Shown in pieces: positions 29,043 through 38,045 of a stretch of 64,000 bases of DNA (position 1 is the first letter of the stretch; every line of letters begins with the position of its first letter). Made by a program: the position numbers and the translations under genes. Source of the DNA: Paenibacillus pini JCM 16418 (GTDB lineage: Bacteria; Bacillota; Bacilli; Paenibacillales; Paenibacillaceae); the NCBI RefSeq assembly GCF_000576305.1, contig NZ_BAVZ01000008.1:124001-188000 (forward strand), written 5' to 3'. The notes under the pieces are model-generated. The model did no database searches. It saw nothing but the letters and a program-made list of their open reading frames with translations, and was not told the DNA's origin.

Positions 29043-30344
29043 ATGACATTTAATGACCTCAATCTTATACCCGCAATTTTAAAAGCTTTAGAAAAAGAAA
29101 AATACACTTCACCAACCCCTATCCAGGAACAATCCATTCCCGCTGTATTAGAAGGAAGAGATTTGCTTGGCTGCGCTCAAACCGGAACAGGAAAGACGGC
29201 CGCATTTGCGATTCCAATACTTCAACTGTTAAGTAAGCAGCAAAGTAAGCCTACTGCGGTACGCAGAATTCGCTCGTTAATTCTAACACCAACCAGAGAG
29301 CTTGCAATCCAAATTTCGGACAACATTAAAGCATACAGCCAATTCACAGATTTACGTTGCACGGCGATCGTGGGCGGCGTATCTCAAAAAGTGCAGGAAC
29401 GTGCATTAAATCACGGTGCTGATATTATTATTGCGACCCCAGGCCGATTGATCGATCTTATTAATCAGAAGCGTATTGATCTGCAATACGTTCAAATATT
29501 AGTTCTTGATGAGGCAGATCGAATGCTCGATATGGGCTTTATCCATGATGTGAAGCGGATTATTACGAAGATGCCAGCGAAGAAACAGACGTTATTCTTC
29601 TCCGCAACGATGCCTCCTGAAATTTCTAAGATGGTTAAGTCCATTCTGGTAAATCCAGTGAAGGTAGAAATCACACCTGTATCTTCAACAACAGAGCGTA
29701 TCCAACAATCGGTGTATTTGATCGATAAAGGGAACAAGCAGAAGCAATTGAATCTCCTGTTACAAGATAAATCCATTGTGACAGCACTCGTATTTACACG
29801 TACCAAACGTGGGGCTGACCGCGTAGTGAAAGATTTAACCCATGCGAATATTTCTGCTCAGGCCATTCATGGCAACAAATCGCAGAATGACCGCCAGAAG
29901 GCACTTAATAACTTCAAGAATGGGGTAACAAGAGTATTGGTAGCGACGGATATCGCAGCACGTGGTATTGATATCGATGAGTTATCGCATGTCATTAACT
30001 TTAACCTTCCCAATATTCCAGAAACGTATGTTCACCGTATCGGTCGTACAGGTAGAGCGGGACTTAGTGGAATTGCGATATCCTTCTGTGAAGTAGAAGA
30101 GCTTCCGTACCTTAAGGATATTGAAAAATTGATTGGAAAGTCGATTCCTGAAGTGAAGGATCATGAATATCCAATGCTGAACAGAGCTCAGCCGCAAAAG
30201 GCAGATAAGTCAGCTAAAGCGAAGTCTTCATATAAACCTTCTTACAAACCAGGCAAACCGAAGACAAATGCGAATGCGAAGGCTAACCCAGCACGCAAGC
30301 CAAAGTCCGAATGGTTTAAAAAAGGTAGCAAAGCAAGTAAGTAA
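29043..30344 (+). CDS. DEAD-box ATP-dependent RNA helicase
   Basis: This 433-residue RNA helicase shows all core motifs in order: Q motif TPIQEQSIP, Walker A AQTGTGKT, PTRELA, TPGRLID, DEAD in LVLDEADRMLDMGF, SAT, TALVFTRTKRGADRV, ARGIDID and HRIGRTGR. A basic tail of about 60 residues (KPSYKPGKPKTNANAKANPA) probably binds RNA. The size and tail fit RhlE/CshA-like cold or ribosome-assembly helicases. It stands alone, with TAAGGAG before the ATG and its own bidirectional terminator. The 120-base leader upstream is AT-rich and shows no clear riboswitch. Confidence 0.96.
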   Translation: MTFNDLNLIPAILKALEKEKYTSPTPIQEQSIPAVLEGRDLLGCAQTGTGKTAAFAIPILQLLSKQQSKPTAVRRIRSLILTPTRELAIQISDNIKAYSQFTDLRCTAIVGGVSQKVQERALNHGADIIIATPGRLIDLINQKRIDLQYVQILVLDEADRMLDMGFIHDVKRIITKMPAKKQTLFFSATMPPEISKMVKSILVNPVKVEITPVSSTTERIQQSVYLIDKGNKQKQLNLLLQDKSIVTALVFTRTKRGADRVVKDLTHANISAQAIHGNKSQNDRQKALNNFKNGVTRVLVATDIAARGIDIDELSHVINFNLPNIPETYVHRIGRTGRAGLSGIAISFCEVEELPYLKDIEKLIGKSIPEVKDHEYPMLNRAQPQKADKSAKAKSSYKPSYKPGKPKTNANAKANPARKPKSEWFKKGSKASK

Positions 30345-30382
30345 TTTATTTATTTACCTTTGTTATATAGTTCTGAAATGAT

Positions 30383-30429
30383 AAAAACGGCAAGTCTCCG
30401 AATAAATGAGAGACTTGCCGTTTTTTTTA
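30383..30429. terminator. Bidirectional terminator
   Basis: AAAACGGCAAGTCTC (from 30384) pairs with GAGACTTGCCGTTTT (30410-30424), with A-run and T-run on the two sides. It serves both the helicase and the converging monooxygenase gene. Confidence 0.92.
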
Positions 30430-31788
30430 TATCCCTGATCCAACTTGCTCTGTCTTACCCTCAGTCTGAAAATGCCCCGGTTCGGGTCTTACCAGACCTA
30501 AATGTTCTCGCAGTGTATTTCCTGTATATTCGGTGCGGAACAATCCGCGGGCTTGTAAGATCGGAATGACATGATCTACAAACTCATTCAAGTTTCCTGG
30601 AAGGACAGGAGGCATGATATTGAACCCATCGCAGGCATATTCCTCGAACCACAATTGAATGAGATCAGCTAATTGTTCATATGTTCCAACAAACTGTAAA
30701 TGTCCACGGGATTCAAGCATACGGCGGCCTAATTGCAGAATCGATAATTGCTCTTGACGTGCTATATCCATAATTAATTGTACGCGGCTCTTCATTCCAT
30801 TGGATGCTGCTACCGGATCTGGAATGTCAGGTAGTGGTTGATCGACAGGATAACTTGAAAGATCAAATTGTAACATACCCGAAAGGGTGGCCACCGCAGC
30901 CTCAGGAGAAATCAGCTCTTGCAACTGTTTATATTTACGCTGAGCTTCTTCTTCGGTTGCCGCAATAATCGGTGATAGTCCAGGCATAATTTTTTGTGAG
31001 TCCTGTGAACGACCATAGTTGCTTAATTTAGATTTCACGCTTTCGTAGAATGCCTTCGCAGCGCTAAGCGACTGCTGGGCGGTAAAGATCACTTCGCCAA
31101 AGCTTGCTGCGAAATCCTGTCCAGGACCCGAGGAACCCGCTTGGATTAGCACAGGGTAACCTTGCGGAGATCTAGGAACATTCAACGGACCTTTGGAAGA
31201 GAACCATTGTCCTTTATAATCCACCGTTTGAAGCTTAGATGCATCGATGAATTGTCCGGTCTCACGGTTACGCACCAATGCATCTTCTGGCCAGCTATCC
31301 CATAAACGGGTCACAACTTCAACGAATTCACGGGCCATTTCATAACGAAGACCATGCTCAGGATGCTTCTCTTTACCGTAATTATGAGCTTCAATGTCGA
31401 GCTGCGAGGTGACAATGTTCCAGCCAGCTCTTCCCTCACTAATATGATCCAGTGAAGATATTTTACGTGCTACATTATAAGGTTCATTATAAGTCGTAGA
31501 TACCGTTGCCGTCAGACCTAACTTGCTCGTAACCGCGGACAAAGCAGATAATAGGGTTAGTGGGTCTAACATGCCGGTAGTCGCCTGGTCATAAGGTGTA
31601 GCATATAATAGGTCGGCTAAGAACATCATGTCAAATTTGCCACGCTCCGCCGTTTGGGCAAGCTGACGGTACATATCGAAACTAAACATATCCTCGGCAC
31701 CGGATTCGGGGTGTAGCCAACCTGCATGATGATGACCTGTAAAATAAATAAATGCCCCTAAATGAAGTTGTTCTTTTCTAGTTGCCAT
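30427..31788 (-). CDS. NtaA/SnaA/DszA-type FMN-dependent monooxygenase (LLM class)
   Basis: This 453-residue flavin monooxygenase has the sequence start MATRKEQLHLGAFIYFTGHH and the luciferase-like barrel blocks FDMMFLADLLYATPY, TVSTTYNEPYNVARKISSLD and SEGRAGWNIVTS. PVLIQAGSSGPGQDFAA completes the pattern. Enzymes of this class cleave C-S or C-N bonds with FMNH2 and oxygen. I chose the ATG at 31788 (AGAGGTAG upstream). The frame is open further, into the permease gene, but that part is only an overlap. As the last gene of the ssu-like operon it probably desulfurises an imported organosulfur compound. The reductase partner is not in the window. Confidence 0.92.
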   Translation of the reverse strand: MATRKEQLHLGAFIYFTGHHHAGWLHPESGAEDMFSFDMYRQLAQTAERGKFDMMFLADLLYATPYDQATTGMLDPLTLLSALSAVTSKLGLTATVSTTYNEPYNVARKISSLDHISEGRAGWNIVTSQLDIEAHNYGKEKHPEHGLRYEMAREFVEVVTRLWDSWPEDALVRNRETGQFIDASKLQTVDYKGQWFSSKGPLNVPRSPQGYPVLIQAGSSGPGQDFAASFGEVIFTAQQSLSAAKAFYESVKSKLSNYGRSQDSQKIMPGLSPIIAATEEEAQRKYKQLQELISPEAAVATLSGMLQFDLSSYPVDQPLPDIPDPVAASNGMKSRVQLIMDIARQEQLSILQLGRRMLESRGHLQFVGTYEQLADLIQLWFEEYACDGFNIMPPVLPGNLNEFVDHVIPILQARGLFRTEYTGNTLREHLGLVRPEPGHFQTEGKTEQVGSGI

Positions 31789-31825
31789 ATGAATGTACCT
31801 ACCTCTCAAGTATAAGTTCTGTATA

Positions 31826-32593
31826 TCAACCTTTGTAGGTGTCGCGCCACCGAAGCCATTTGCCCTCAAGGATACGGACGATGGTATCGGAGCATTTCCC
31901 CACAATTGCAAAAATAATAATGCCAACAAACACGATATCGGTGTTTGAATACGCTCTTGCATCCTGAATCATATAGCCAATGCCTGAGCTTGTGGCCATC
32001 ATTTCCGCAACGACAAGGACAAGCCAAGATGCTCCTATGGATAAGCGGATGCCTAGTAAAATATTAGGTAAGGCTGCTGGGATAATGAGGCGTGTTAGCT
32101 GCTGCCATTTAGAGTATTGAAGAATGCTTGATACTTCATATAATTTCTGATCTACATTGCGAATACCAAGGAATGTATTCACAAAAACTGGGAAGAATGC
32201 GCCTAAAGCGATCATTAGAACTTTTGAAAACTCACCTACCCCAAACCACAGAATAAATAGTGGTATAAGCGCTAGAAGAGGAATGGTTCGTAACATTTGC
32301 AAGGAAGGATCTAATGTGCGTTCAACCATTTTAGCAAGCCCAGTAGATAACCCGATCAGTAGTCCAGTTGTTCCCCCAAGTAAGAATCCTAGGGCAGCTC
32401 TATACATGCTGATGCCTAAATGTTCGAAAAGCTCACCACTAAGTCCCAAGTTTACAAACTGACGCCCGATATCCCATGGACTGGGTAATACGGTTGGAGA
32501 TAGGACGTGAAGCGAACCAATCACTTGCCAGATTACGATAATAATTAGAGGAACGATCAAACCATGTAAGGGTCTCGGTAAACGAAGAAGCAT
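31826..32593 (-). CDS. ssuC: SsuC-type ABC permease, second copy
   Basis: This permease of about 255 residues is of the sulfonate/nitrate/taurine class. It has six hydrophobic segments, VLPSPWDIGRQFVNLG, SLQMLRTIPLLALIPLFILW and the docking segment RLIIPAALPNILLGIRLSIG. The ATG at 32593 overlaps the stop of the preceding permease by one base (TAATG) and has AAAGGAGGCGG upstream, so the two are translationally coupled. It is close to its neighbour in sequence, as from tandem duplication. Together they may form a heterodimeric channel, unusual for Ssu systems, which normally use one permease. Confidence 0.9.
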   Translation of the reverse strand: MLLRLPRPLHGLIVPLIIIVIWQVIGSLHVLSPTVLPSPWDIGRQFVNLGLSGELFEHLGISMYRAALGFLLGGTTGLLIGLSTGLAKMVERTLDPSLQMLRTIPLLALIPLFILWFGVGEFSKVLMIALGAFFPVFVNTFLGIRNVDQKLYEVSSILQYSKWQQLTRLIIPAALPNILLGIRLSIGASWLVLVVAEMMATSSGIGYMIQDARAYSNTDIVFVGIIIFAIVGKCSDTIVRILEGKWLRWRDTYKG

Positions 32594-33444
32594 TAGAATC
32601 CGCCTCCTTTGAAGCTGTCCTGCCATCGTAGGAGGCGTTTCTCAAGCAATTTCACTAGAGAATCGGTTAGCTTACCCACCACAGCGAATACAATAATGCC
32701 TACAAATACGACTGTTGTTAAGGAGAATGAACGAGCATCATTAATCATAAATCCAACACCTGAAGTAGAGCCCATCATTTCAGCGACAACGAGACCGAGC
32801 CAAGCTACCCCAATGGATAGACGTACACCTAGAAATATATTAGGAAGTGAAGCAGGTACGATTAATTTCGAGATTAATTGCCATTTGGTAAAATGCAGTA
32901 CCCGTGCAACATCGAATAACTTACCATCAACACTACGAATACCAAGAAATGTGTTTACGTACATTGGGAAAAAAGAACCTTTGGCGATAAGCAATATTTT
33001 GGATGTCTCTCCAAACCCGAACCACAGAATGAACAGTGGAGCGAGTGCAAGATGGGGGAGCGTCCGCAGCATTTGTAAAGATGGATCAAGTAGCCGCTCT
33101 GTCTTGATGGAGAACCCAACCCATATGCCTGCCGCAAGGCCAAGACCTCCGCCTAATAGAAATCCTAGCAAAGCGCGCCAAGCGGAAATACCTAAATGGC
33201 TAGCAAGCTCACCAGATGCGGATAAATTAATAAACTCCTGCAAAATCATGCTTGGTGCGGGAAGCAAGATTGGGTTCAAGGCTCCCATCACACCTGCAAT
33301 CTCCCAGATCGTAATCAGTACAACAGGAAGAAGTACACCTAACATTGCATTTGTTATTTGTATGGAAAGACCACGGCGTTGCCGCTGTTTCTTTCGCTTA
33401 ATCGATGGACTTGTCGCTGTGTTTTCTATTCTTGCTTCCAGCAT
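32593..33444 (-). CDS. ssuC: SsuC-type ABC permease, first copy
   Basis: This permease of about 283 residues has a basic N-tail (SIKRKKQRQRRGLS). Family blocks follow: LLPAPSMILQEFINLSASGE, SLQMLRTLPHLALAPLFILW, SKLIVPASLPNIFLGVRLSI and the end segment VFAVVGKLTDSLVKLLEKRL. It imports aliphatic sulfonates or similar anions with the SsuA and SsuB homologues beside it. The ATG at 33444 has GAGG at good spacing; an ATG at 33456 is also possible. Confidence 0.9.
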   Translation of the reverse strand: MLEARIENTATSPSIKRKKQRQRRGLSIQITNAMLGVLLPVVLITIWEIAGVMGALNPILLPAPSMILQEFINLSASGELASHLGISAWRALLGFLLGGGLGLAAGIWVGFSIKTERLLDPSLQMLRTLPHLALAPLFILWFGFGETSKILLIAKGSFFPMYVNTFLGIRSVDGKLFDVARVLHFTKWQLISKLIVPASLPNIFLGVRLSIGVAWLGLVVAEMMGSTSGVGFMINDARSFSLTTVVFVGIIVFAVVGKLTDSLVKLLEKRLLRWQDSFKGGGF

Positions 33445-33464
33445 AGTAGCCCTCATTTCTCACA

Positions 33465-34499
33465 TTAAGGTAGTTTATTCTTCAAAGCCTCTGTAATAAA
33501 TTGGTTATCCACCACTTTGGAGACGTCAATTTTCTTGCGAATATTCTTCACTTCAAATTGGAAGTCAGCTGTCTTTTGGAGCTCAGCTACGACATCATCC
33601 GCTACGGGGATATTAATTCCTGTGGAACGAGTTCTCATCCCCTGAATAACAGGTAGAGGAACTTTATATTCCGCGGCATATCGTTTTTGTGCTTCTTCAA
33701 GATGGCTATCTTCCCATAATCTTGATTTCTCTAGTACCTTTAAGTAGAGCGTTACAAGATCAGGGTATTTATCCGCAAATTCTTGACGAACAATATAGAA
33801 GGAAGGTGAGAGCACGCCGAGTTGTCCTCCATCAGCGAGCACGGTTCCTTTATCCGTTAACGTATTAAGTGTAATGTATGGGTCCCAAGTGGCCCACGCG
33901 TCTACACCGCCTGTTTCAAATGCAGCTTGAGCTTCATCTGGCTGAAGCTGGATTGCCTCAATATCCGTCCCCTTTAAACCCCCAGTTTCGAGTCCACGGT
34001 ACAGGAAATTAAAAGCGTTACTGCCTTTAGCGACAGCCACTTTTTTACCTTTTAAATCGGTAATCGACTTTATTGAACTATTCTTCTTCACAATAATGGC
34101 GACATTGTTCTTTCCATCGAGAGCTTCAGAGATAATTTTAAAAGGAATACCAGCAGCTTGAGCAGCTACAACGGGCATATTCCCAAGACCCGCAAAATCA
34201 AGACGATTCGAAGCCATAGCTTCTGTCATAGGAGGTCCGCTCTGGAACTCAGCCCAAGCAACCTTTACCCCTAATTTTTCGAATTCTTGCTCGAACCATT
34301 TTTCCTCGCGTGCCTTTCCGAATAAGCCTCCGCTGCCTTGCACTCCAATGTTCACTGTAAGTCCTTCGTACGAGGTCTCTTTCTTAGATGATGGTGTTGC
34401 AGCTGCACTTGTTGATTTATCAGCTTCTTTGCTAGCGCATCCAGTGATCACGATGGATAAGGTAAGTATGGCGGCGAATACAAAACGAAATTTATTCAT
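33465..34499 (-). CDS. ssuA: SsuA-type sulfonate-binding lipoprotein
   Basis: This 344-residue binding protein has a lipoprotein signal (MNKFRFVFAAILTLSIVI, lipobox ITGC). The family pattern includes the EFQSGPPMTEAMASNRLDF block, GLGNMPVVAAQAAGIPFKII, TDLKGKKVAVAKGSNAFNFL and GGVDAWATWDPYI. These are typical of aliphatic sulfonate and taurine binding proteins. It lies between the ATPase and the permeases. The exact ligand is uncertain: sulfonates, sulfate esters or other organosulfur anions are possible. Confidence 0.93.
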   Translation of the reverse strand: MNKFRFVFAAILTLSIVITGCASKEADKSTSAAATPSSKKETSYEGLTVNIGVQGSGGLFGKAREEKWFEQEFEKLGVKVAWAEFQSGPPMTEAMASNRLDFAGLGNMPVVAAQAAGIPFKIISEALDGKNNVAIIVKKNSSIKSITDLKGKKVAVAKGSNAFNFLYRGLETGGLKGTDIEAIQLQPDEAQAAFETGGVDAWATWDPYITLNTLTDKGTVLADGGQLGVLSPSFYIVRQEFADKYPDLVTLYLKVLEKSRLWEDSHLEEAQKRYAAEYKVPLPVIQGMRTRSTGINIPVADDVVAELQKTADFQFEVKNIRKKIDVSKVVDNQFITEALKNKLP

Positions 34500-34549
34500 T
34501 ACAATCTCTCCCCCTCGAACATCTATTTCTATCTATTTGTTGATAACTG

Positions 34550-35326
34550 TTATATCCCTGCGCCCTGATCGAGTAGAGGCTCTTCAACCTTCTCAAATTC
34601 TTTCAGCACGATATGTCGTAATTCTTGGAATGAATGGCTGGCCCGCTTTCTAGGAAAGGGGAGGCCAATCGGTAGAATATTTCGAATATGACCTGGACGT
34701 GGGTTCATGATGATCACGCGTTGACCTAAGAAAACGGCCTCATCCAAATCATGGGTTACAAATAACATGGTGGTGCGGTTCTTTTGCCAAATATCGAGGA
34801 GTACCTCTTGAAGGTGTGATCTTGTAAAAGCATCTAGCGCCCCAAAGGGTTCATCCAGTAAAAGTACATCCGGATTTCGAAGTAGTGCTCTAGCAATCGC
34901 GACCCGCTGAGCCATCCCGCCGGACAACTCCCGAGGATATGATTGTTCAAAACCTTGTAGACGAACTAATTCAATTAACTCATCTACTTTCTTCCGAACT
35001 TCCGGGTTCTTGAGTGATAGGTTCGCTGCGATATTCTTTTCTACGGTCAACCAAGGGAATAACCGAGGCTCTTGAAAAATAAATCCCTTTTCGATACTTG
35101 GTCCCTCAATAGGCTTACCATGCAAGGTGACAGAGCCTTCATATTCGGTATCAATTCCAGCTACGATTTTTAATAAAGTGCTTTTCCCACAGCCACTGGG
35201 ACCAATAATGGTTATAAATTCACCCTGTTGTACCTTCAGTTGAATATGTTCTAAAGCGACTACATTACCCGTAGGGGCGGAGAAAACTTTATTCAAGTCA
35301 TCAATAACGAGCACTTCTGATGTCAT
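34550..35326 (-). CDS. ssuB: SsuB-type ABC ATPase
   Basis: This 258-residue ATPase has Walker [10 protein letters not shown], signature [14 protein letters not shown], Walker [13 protein letters not shown] and the switch [24 protein letters not shown] and the length match the nitrate/sulfonate/taurine ATPase family. It is the first gene of the leftward ssu-like operon and has GGGGGAA before its ATG. It energises uptake through the paired SsuC-like permeases. Confidence 0.95.
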   Translation of the reverse strand: MTSEVLVIDDLNKVFSAPTGNVVALEHIQLKVQQGEFITIIGPSGCGKSTLLKIVAGIDTEYEGSVTLHGKPIEGPSIEKGFIFQEPRLFPWLTVEKNIAANLSLKNPEVRKKVDELIELVRLQGFEQSYPRELSGGMAQRVAIARALLRNPDVLLLDEPFGALDAFTRSHLQEVLLDIWQKNRTTMLFVTHDLDEAVFLGQRVIIMNPRPGHIRNILPIGLPFPRKRASHSFQELRHIVLKEFEKVEEPLLDQGAGI

Positions 35327-35436
35327 TTGATTGTTCCCCCTTTAATTATTCACATAAGTTTACTAGGAAATATAGATAAAAAAAATAGAGAACCCGCACG
35401 CACTCATAGATATGTCTTCAGAATACATTTAGATCT

Positions 35437-35476
35437 CCAGTTGTCTGGTCGATTCATCGTATGAAATTATCGTATG
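35437..35476. promoter_or_regulatory. Palindrome and direct repeat upstream of ssuB
   Basis: CCAGTTGTCTGG (35437-35448) is a palindrome with a four-base centre. ATCGTATG occurs twice, at 35456-35463 and 35469-35476, 13 bases apart. Either could bind the regulator of the leftward operon. I see no SAM or T-box riboswitch between here and 35326. Confidence 0.35.
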
Positions 35477-35579
35477 CGGTAATAATAACAACATCGCTTA
35501 AGAGTTGTCAATCATTTCCGTTTAATGAATGTACAGAAGTGATCTCACAAAAATAATTGTGAGAAATGATTAAAAAAGA

Positions 35580-35609
35580 TTGCGAAGCGTGGGTGCAATA
35601 TGCTACTAT
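35580..35609 (+). promoter_or_regulatory. Promoter of ABC sugar operon
   Basis: TTGCGA (35580-35585), 18 bases, then TACTAT (35604-35609). It is placed just upstream of the operator cluster and about 135 bases before the start codon. Confidence 0.4.
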
Positions 35610-35620
35610 TATCTCGTAAT

Positions 35621-35694
35621 TGGAAACGTTACCGAAAACGATGCCGATGATGAAGTAAGCGCTACCATTTTGTGGGGCAAAGGTTTCGGAAACG
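35621..35694 (+). promoter_or_regulatory. Cluster of three LacI/cre-like operators
   Basis: TGGAAACGTTACCG (35621), AGTAAGCGCTACCA (35654-35667) and GGTTTCGGAAACG (35682-35694) each have the central CG symmetry of LacI-GalR/CcpA sites. They lie downstream of the promoter, so binding would block transcription. The LacI regulator at 39073 and CcpA are the candidates. Confidence 0.5.
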
Positions 35695-35743
35695 CATTCA
35701 TAATATACGAAAATCATTGAGAGATGAAAGAGGGGCAAAGAGA

Positions 35744-37132
35744 ATGAGTAAGATGAAAAAAATGTTAGGGATCATGCTTGTAATATCTTTGATTTCCGTG
35801 TTGGCTGCATGTGGCAGCAAGACAGATAATTCGTCCACAGCTGGGGATGATAACAAGAAGGAACCAGCGACTGGTGCTAAAGAAATTTACTTCTTGAATT
35901 TCAAACCTGAAATTGCTGCAACGTATGAGAAGATTGCTAAGGATTATGAAGCAGAAACAGGCGTTAAGGTTAAAGTGGTTACCGCTGCAAGTGGAACATA
36001 TGAAACAACATTGAAGTCTGAAATTGCTAAATCTGACGCTCCTACGATTTTTCAAATCAATGGACCTGTAGGTTATGAAGCGTGGAAGAACTATGCTGCT
36101 GACTTGAAAGATACGAAACTTTACAATGCATTGTCTGACAAGACTTTGGCTGTGAAGAGCGGCGAAGGCATTTATGGTATTCCTTATGTAGTTGAAGGAT
36201 ACGGTATCATTTACAACGAAGAAATCATGAAGAAATACTTTGCACTAGCGGATAAGAAAGTATCTATTTCTTCAACAGCTGAAATCAACAACTTCGCTAC
36301 ATTGAAATCTGTAGTAGAAGATATGACTGCTAAGAAAGATCAGCTTGGAATTAAAGGCGTATTCTCTTCTACTTCCTTGGGTGCTGGAGAGCAATGGAGA
36401 TGGCAGACTCACTTAGCTAACCTTCCATTGTACTATGAATTCAAAGACAGCAAATTAAATGAGAACACTGTACTTGCTGGGCTAGATACAAAAGAAATTT
36501 CGTTTAAGTATGCTAATAACTATAAGAACATCTTTGATCTATACATCAACAACTCGGTTTCTAAACCTGCTCTTCTAGGAAGCAAATCTGTTGCCGATTC
36601 AATGGCTGAATTTGCACTAGGTCAATCAGCAATGGTTCAAAATGGTAACTGGGCTTGGTCACAAATCAGTGAAGTTGGCGGAAACAAAGTAAAAGCTGAA
36701 GATATTAAATTCATGCCAATCTACACTGGCGTAGCTGGTGAAGAGAAGCAAGGTCTTGCAGTAGGTACTGAAAATTACTTGGCTATTAACAGCAAGGTCT
36801 CTGCTGAGAAGCAACAAGCTTCGATCGCTTTCTTAGAGTGGTTGTTCACAAGTGACAAAGGTAAGAGCTATGTATCTAAAGATCTAGGATTTATCGCACC
36901 ATTTAATACATTTAAAGATGATGAAAAACCAGCTGATCCATTGGCTAAAGAAGTAATGGCATGGATGGAAAAAGACGTTACTTCCGTACCTTGGACATTC
37001 GCAGCATTCCCAAGTGAAGAGTTCAAGAACCAATTCGGTGACGCGCTTCTTGAATACGCTCAAGGTAATAAATCTTGGGATGAAGTTGTAACGGTTGTTA
37101 AAGATTCTTGGAAATCAGAAAAAGCTAAATAA
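35744..37132 (+). CDS. ABC extracellular sugar-binding lipoprotein (MalE/UgpB class)
   Basis: This is a binding protein of about 462 residues. The signal KKMLGIMLVISLISVLAACG ends in a lipobox. The mature part has DYEAETGVKVKVVTAASGTY, APTIFQINGPVGYEAW and GIYGIPYVVEGYGIIYNEEI, typical of family 1 carbohydrate-binding proteins. The codon use is more regular than in the neighbours, as in highly expressed genes. I chose the ATG at 35744 after GAGGGG. It heads an operon with two permeases, again without an ATPase. The ligand is unknown. Confidence 0.93.
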   Translation: MSKMKKMLGIMLVISLISVLAACGSKTDNSSTAGDDNKKEPATGAKEIYFLNFKPEIAATYEKIAKDYEAETGVKVKVVTAASGTYETTLKSEIAKSDAPTIFQINGPVGYEAWKNYAADLKDTKLYNALSDKTLAVKSGEGIYGIPYVVEGYGIIYNEEIMKKYFALADKKVSISSTAEINNFATLKSVVEDMTAKKDQLGIKGVFSSTSLGAGEQWRWQTHLANLPLYYEFKDSKLNENTVLAGLDTKEISFKYANNYKNIFDLYINNSVSKPALLGSKSVADSMAEFALGQSAMVQNGNWAWSQISEVGGNKVKAEDIKFMPIYTGVAGEEKQGLAVGTENYLAINSKVSAEKQQASIAFLEWLFTSDKGKSYVSKDLGFIAPFNTFKDDEKPADPLAKEVMAWMEKDVTSVPWTFAAFPSEEFKNQFGDALLEYAQGNKSWDEVVTVVKDSWKSEKAK

Positions 37133-37144
37133 AAGTTAAAAAAT

Positions 37145-37181
37145 AAATGGGTGAGTGAGGTTTCTTACTCCCCATTTTTTT
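37145..37181 (+). terminator. Attenuating hairpin between binding protein and permeases
   Basis: AAATGGGTGAGT (37145-37156) pairs with ACTCCCCATTT (37167-37177), with one bulge and a following T-run. It probably lets the binding protein be made in excess over the permeases. Confidence 0.75.
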
Positions 37182-37202
37182 AACCAGATAGGAGAAGAGT
37201 AC

Positions 37203-38045
37203 ATGCAAAAATCGATAAAAAAATACTTTGCTCTTTTTGCATTGCCAACGATATTGGCCTTTACGGTCATATTTATAATTCCATTTCTCTTAGGCGTATA
37301 TTTGTCATTTACAGAATTCACGACGGTAAACGATGCTAAATGGGTTGGCTTCAGTAACTATGTTAAGGCTTTCTCTAACCAGGAATTTCTTAGAGCACTT
37401 TGGTTTACGGTTAAATACACCGTCGTATCTGTCATTTCAGTAAACGTATTTGCATTCATTTTTGCGATGTTGTTAACAAGAGGTAAAAAAGGTACTAATG
37501 TGTTTAGAACGATCTTCTTTATGCCTAACTTAATAGGTGGTATCGTACTCGGTTACATTTGGCAATTGATTCTCAACGGTATTCTATTCAAATTTGATGT
37601 GACTTTAACTTCCAGTGCAAAATATGGTTTCTGGGGACTCGTCGTTTTGATGACTTGGCAAATGATTGGTTACATGATGATCATTTATATTGCTGGTATT
37701 CAAAATATTCCTAAGGACCTTAACGAAGCAGCAAAAATAGATGGAGCATCCCGATTTGTTATTTTGCGCAATATCACGATTCCTCTAATTATGCCTTCCA
37801 TAACGATTTGTTTATTTTTAACGTTATCGAATTCATTTAAATTGTTTGATCAGAACTTGGCTCTTACAGCAGGTGCGCCGTCTAAACAAACATCCATGTT
37901 AGCTCTAGATATTTTCAATACATTCTATGGTAAAACAGGCATGGAGGGTGTTGGCCAAGCGAAGGCGGTTATATTCTTTGTATTGGTTGCAGCCATTGCT
38001 TTAATACAACTTGTCTTGACGAGAAGAAAGGAGGTTGAGAACTAA
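37203..38045 (+). CDS. ABC sugar permease, MalF/UgpA class
   Basis: This 280-residue permease has KKYFALFALPTILAFTVIFI as its first helix. The family block RTIFFMPNLIGGIVLGYIWQ and EAA loop NEAAKIDGASRFVILRNITI follow. The ATG at 37203 follows AGGAGAAGAG. It pairs with the next gene, whose start overlaps its stop. It imports the sugar bound by the upstream lipoprotein. Confidence 0.93.
   Translation: MQKSIKKYFALFALPTILAFTVIFIIPFLLGVYLSFTEFTTVNDAKWVGFSNYVKAFSNQEFLRALWFTVKYTVVSVISVNVFAFIFAMLLTRGKKGTNVFRTIFFMPNLIGGIVLGYIWQLILNGILFKFDVTLTSSAKYGFWGLVVLMTWQMIGYMMIIYIAGIQNIPKDLNEAAKIDGASRFVILRNITIPLIMPSITICLFLTLSNSFKLFDQNLALTAGAPSKQTSMLALDIFNTFYGKTGMEGVGQAKAVIFFVLVAAIALIQLVLTRRKEVEN

Noticed and set aside
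35327..35579. SAM or T-box riboswitch upstream of the ssu-like operon
   Set aside because: I looked on the minus strand for the conserved cores and a terminator/antiterminator pair and found only a short palindrome and a direct repeat.
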